Shown one piece after another: positions 19,358-21,058 of a DNA stretch of 21,058 nt. The translations under genes and the position numbers were made by a program. The DNA comes from JAPLKX01 sp035530195 (GTDB lineage Bacteria; Hydrogenedentota; Hydrogenedentia; Hydrogenedentales; SLHB01), in NCBI GenBank assembly GCA_035530195.1, contig DATKVG010000089.1:1-21058 (forward strand), in the 5' to 3' direction. A model generated the notes under the pieces. That model saw only the letters and a list, made by a program, of their open reading frames with translations, was not told the DNA's origin and did not search any database. Within the stretch, counting starts at the first letter, position 1. Each line of letters opens with the position of its first letter.

Positions 19358-20010
19358 TGGGTCCGGCTCAGCGTGCGGAGATATATCGGCGGATTTTTTT
19401 TGCTGCGTGGGGCCTGGCGACGGTGGTGCTTGTGTTTGTGGCGGCGTTGCTGGTGTTTGTGCTGCTTCGGCAGGAGCACGCGCCCGTGATGCCGAACGCC
19501 CAGGCGCCGGCCGCGGCGCCAGCCCAGGATGAAGCTCAGTTTGAGGCGACTTCGACAAAAGAAGTAAACCTCTACTTCGCCGACAAGCAGAGCCTGCGGC
19601 TGGTAGCGGAAAAGGCGCCGATCGAATTCACGGAATTCACCACGGAAAACTGCCGGCGGGCGATTGAAGCGCTGATCCGCGGTCCGCAAGGCGATCTCGA
19701 CCCGGTCATCTCGCCGGAGACGCGGATCCGGGGCCTTTACCTGATGCCGGACGGGGAGCTGGTGATTGATTTCACGCTTGACCTCGCGCTCCAGTTCAAG
19801 AAGACGTCGAGCGCCTCGTTTGAATCGCTCATGATTTACGGGATTGTCAACACAGTGGCCCAGAAAGCCATAAAAGGCTCCCGCGAACCGGCGGTCACCA
19901 AAGTTCGATTGCTGATAGAAGGGTCGGCGCGGGAAGCGTTCTCCGTCCACGCGGACATCAGCGAGCCGTTTACGCCCGACCCGGGTTGGGCCTCCCAGGG
20001 GCCGGTGTAA
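19354..20010 (+). CDS. GerMN-domain membrane-anchored protein
   Basis: This 218-residue protein has an N-terminal membrane segment (about 14-38, IFFAAWGLATVVLVFVAALLV), a short Ala/Pro linker and a GerMN (GerM/LpqB-type) domain at about 65-205: VNLYFADKQSLRLVAEK, TTENCRRAIEALIRGP, IRGLYLMPDGELVIDFT, ESLMIYGIVNTVAQ and VTKVRLLIEGS. GerMN domains sit outside the membrane and commonly accompany wall amidases or spore germination functions, with a suspected ligand-binding or peptidoglycan-linked role; there is no catalytic site. The ATG at 19354 overlaps the amidase stop (ATGA), and murI begins two bases after its stop. Being sandwiched between an amidase and murI supports an envelope-remodelling role. 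In a presumably non-sporulating organism a germination role is unlikely. Confidence 0.88.
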   Translation: MMGPAQRAEIYRRIFFAAWGLATVVLVFVAALLVFVLLRQEHAPVMPNAQAPAAAPAQDEAQFEATSTKEVNLYFADKQSLRLVAEKAPIEFTEFTTENCRRAIEALIRGPQGDLDPVISPETRIRGLYLMPDGELVIDFTLDLALQFKKTSSASFESLMIYGIVNTVAQKAIKGSREPAVTKVRLLIEGSAREAFSVHADISEPFTPDPGWASQGPV

Positions 20011-20012
20011 CC

Positions 20013-20810
20013 ATGGGTTCGGGGGAAGGGCCGATTGGCATATTTGATTCGGGCGTGGGCGGCCTGACGGTGTTTCGCCGGCTGGCGGAATATGTTCCGG
20101 GGGAATCGATCATTTATTTGGGTGATACGGCACGGGTGCCGTATGGGACCAAATCGGCGGGGACGGTGATTCGGTACGCGCGGGCCTGCGCGAGCCTGCT
20201 GATCGATCGGGGCGTGAAGATGCTGGTGGTTGCCTGCAACACGGCGTCGGCGTACGCGCTGGAGGCGTTGCGCGAGGAACTGGATGTCCCGGTGCTGGGC
20301 GTAATTGAGCCGGGTGCGGCCTCTGCCGTGAGGAGCACGCGCAACAAGCGCGTTGGCGTGATAGGAACCGCCGGCACGATCTCGAGCGGCCAATACGAGC
20401 GGGCCATACAGCGGCTTGCGCCGGATGTGCAGGTGTTTTCGAAACCGTGCCCGTTGTTTGTGCCGCTGGCGGAAGAGGGCTGGACGGACGGGGACGTGCC
20501 GCGGCGTGTTGCACGGGAGTATCTTGGGAAGCTTGCGGAACAATCGATTGACACGCTCGTGCTGGGATGCACCCATTATCCGCTGCTTAAATCGGTGATC
20601 GCGGAAACGATGGGAAACGGCGTAACGCTGGTTGACAGTGCCGAATCCACCGCGGCCGTTGCACGGGACATGCTCGGCGCGGCCGGGGCGGGCGGCCATA
20701 ACGCTCCGTCATACCAGTTTCTGGTGAGCGACGCGCCCGAGAGTTTCGCGCGGGTCGGGAAGCGCTTTTTGGGCTGGGACGTCGAGCACGTCGAATGGGT
20801 GGATTGCTGA
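20013..20810 (+). CDS. murI: Glutamate racemase
   Basis: This 265-residue cytosolic, cofactor-independent enzyme interconverts L- and D-glutamate, supplying D-Glu for the second residue of the peptidoglycan stem peptide. Typical motifs are present: IGIFDSGVGGLTVFRRL at the N-terminus, YLGDTARVPYGTKS, the first catalytic cysteine Cys75 in VACNTASAYALE and the second, Cys186, in LGCTHYPLL. The length is normal for the family. The start at 20013 is chosen because the upstream gene stops at 20010 and the family begins just here (GPIGIFDSG); earlier in-frame starts would lie inside the GerMN gene. The stop overlaps the next ATG (TGATG region), so expression of the cluster is coupled. Confidence 0.97.
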   Translation: MGSGEGPIGIFDSGVGGLTVFRRLAEYVPGESIIYLGDTARVPYGTKSAGTVIRYARACASLLIDRGVKMLVVACNTASAYALEALREELDVPVLGVIEPGAASAVRSTRNKRVGVIGTAGTISSGQYERAIQRLAPDVQVFSKPCPLFVPLAEEGWTDGDVPRRVAREYLGKLAEQSIDTLVLGCTHYPLLKSVIAETMGNGVTLVDSAESTAAVARDMLGAAGAGGHNAPSYQFLVSDAPESFARVGKRFLGWDVEHVEWVDC

Positions 20811-21058
20811 TGGTTGAAGAGACGTCGAAAACGGCGGTGCCGCCGGCCAAAGAGCCGCTGCCGAACTCGTGGATTGTTGTGGCTGCGGGCCTGGGGGTTT
20901 GCGCTGCGGCAGCGGTTCTGCTGGCGGTCGTTGTCAATCAGCACCTCAAGACGCGGCCGGTCAACCTGCGCGACGAAACCCTCGAGCGGGCCGGGCAGAT
21001 CGAGGAAGTGTTTCGCAGCAACCTGATTAAGCCTGAGCGGATCCGCCGGGCGGAGCCT
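20810..21058 (+). CDS. Single-pass membrane protein, cut by the window edge
   Basis: Only the first 83 codons are present. The ATG at 20810 shares its A with the TGA of murI. The sequence begins MVEETSKTAVPPAKEPLPNS, then has one strongly hydrophobic helix (about 22-43, IVVAAGLGVCAAAAVLLAVVV), and continues as a polar domain (LRDETLERAGQIEEVFRSNLIKPERIRRAEP). It is therefore an N-terminally anchored extracytoplasmic protein. The remainder lies beyond the window, so the family cannot be settled; the IEEVFRSNLIKPERI stretch vaguely recalls the N-terminal part of divergent polysaccharide deacetylases, which would fit a wall cluster, but this is only an impression. Confidence 0.7.
   Translation, partial: MVEETSKTAVPPAKEPLPNSWIVVAAGLGVCAAAAVLLAVVVNQHLKTRPVNLRDETLERAGQIEEVFRSNLIKPERIRRAEP

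Overview
The window (GC-rich, about 60 % by eye) is bacterial chromosome. Several traits point to a deep-branching Gram-negative-type lineage such as Planctomycetota, Lentisphaerota or Hydrogenedentota: a BlaI/M56 (BlaR1-like) pair carrying a LamG domain, a dnaK-dnaJ pair with divergent tandem Hsp20 genes, intergenic repeats of the 'TGTCATCCTGAGCGAGG' type, and many long proteins with no obvious family. The lineage is inferred from gene content, not from a marker gene. No rRNA, tRNA, CRISPR array, complete insertion sequence or phage gene was seen.

Layout. (1) 152-1216 (+): class II fructose-bisphosphate aldolase with an odd Gly-Cys tail, closed by a clear terminator. (2) 5376-1318 (-): a tight four-gene operon of largely unknown function. 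It encodes a 163-aa protein, an 89-aa coiled-coil protein, a 473-aa membrane-anchored protein and a secreted (alpha/alpha)6-barrel glycosidase-like protein whose start overlaps the previous stop. (3) 5377-5974: gene-free, with dispersed repeats, then a promoter flanked by two BlaI-type dyads. (4) 5975-11334 (+): blaI-like repressor, a 1325-aa M56 metallopeptidase with a very large extracytoplasmic region, and a multipass membrane protein, all translationally coupled or nearly so. (5) 11494-12017 (+): a MntA-type antitoxin nucleotidyltransferase followed by a wrecked HEPN (DUF86) toxin gene. (6) 15154-12072 (-): dnaK-dnaJ. (7) 15549-16485 (+): two Hsp20 genes behind a sigma-54-like promoter. 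(8) 16658-18050 (+): a membrane-anchored unknown, a double-zinc-ribbon/helix-turn-helix protein and a 52-aa membrane peptide. (9) 18098 to the right edge (+): a cell-wall cluster of N-acetylmuramoyl-L-alanine amidase, GerMN-domain lipid-facing protein, glutamate racemase and a truncated single-pass membrane protein, mostly with overlapping start and stop codons.

How the parts work together. The BlaI/M56 unit looks like an autoregulated sensing system. The repressor would sit on two TAC-N4-GTA dyads, and the metallopeptidase would cleave it when the outer domains (LamG, two DUF3108-like repeats and an acidic C-terminal domain) perceive a signal. That ectodomain differs from the beta-lactam sensor of classical BlaR1 and is the most novel item here. 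The chaperone block (DnaK, DnaJ, two Hsp20) is a proteostasis island with divergent control. The right-hand cluster couples peptidoglycan precursor supply (MurI) with peptidoglycan remodelling (amidase).
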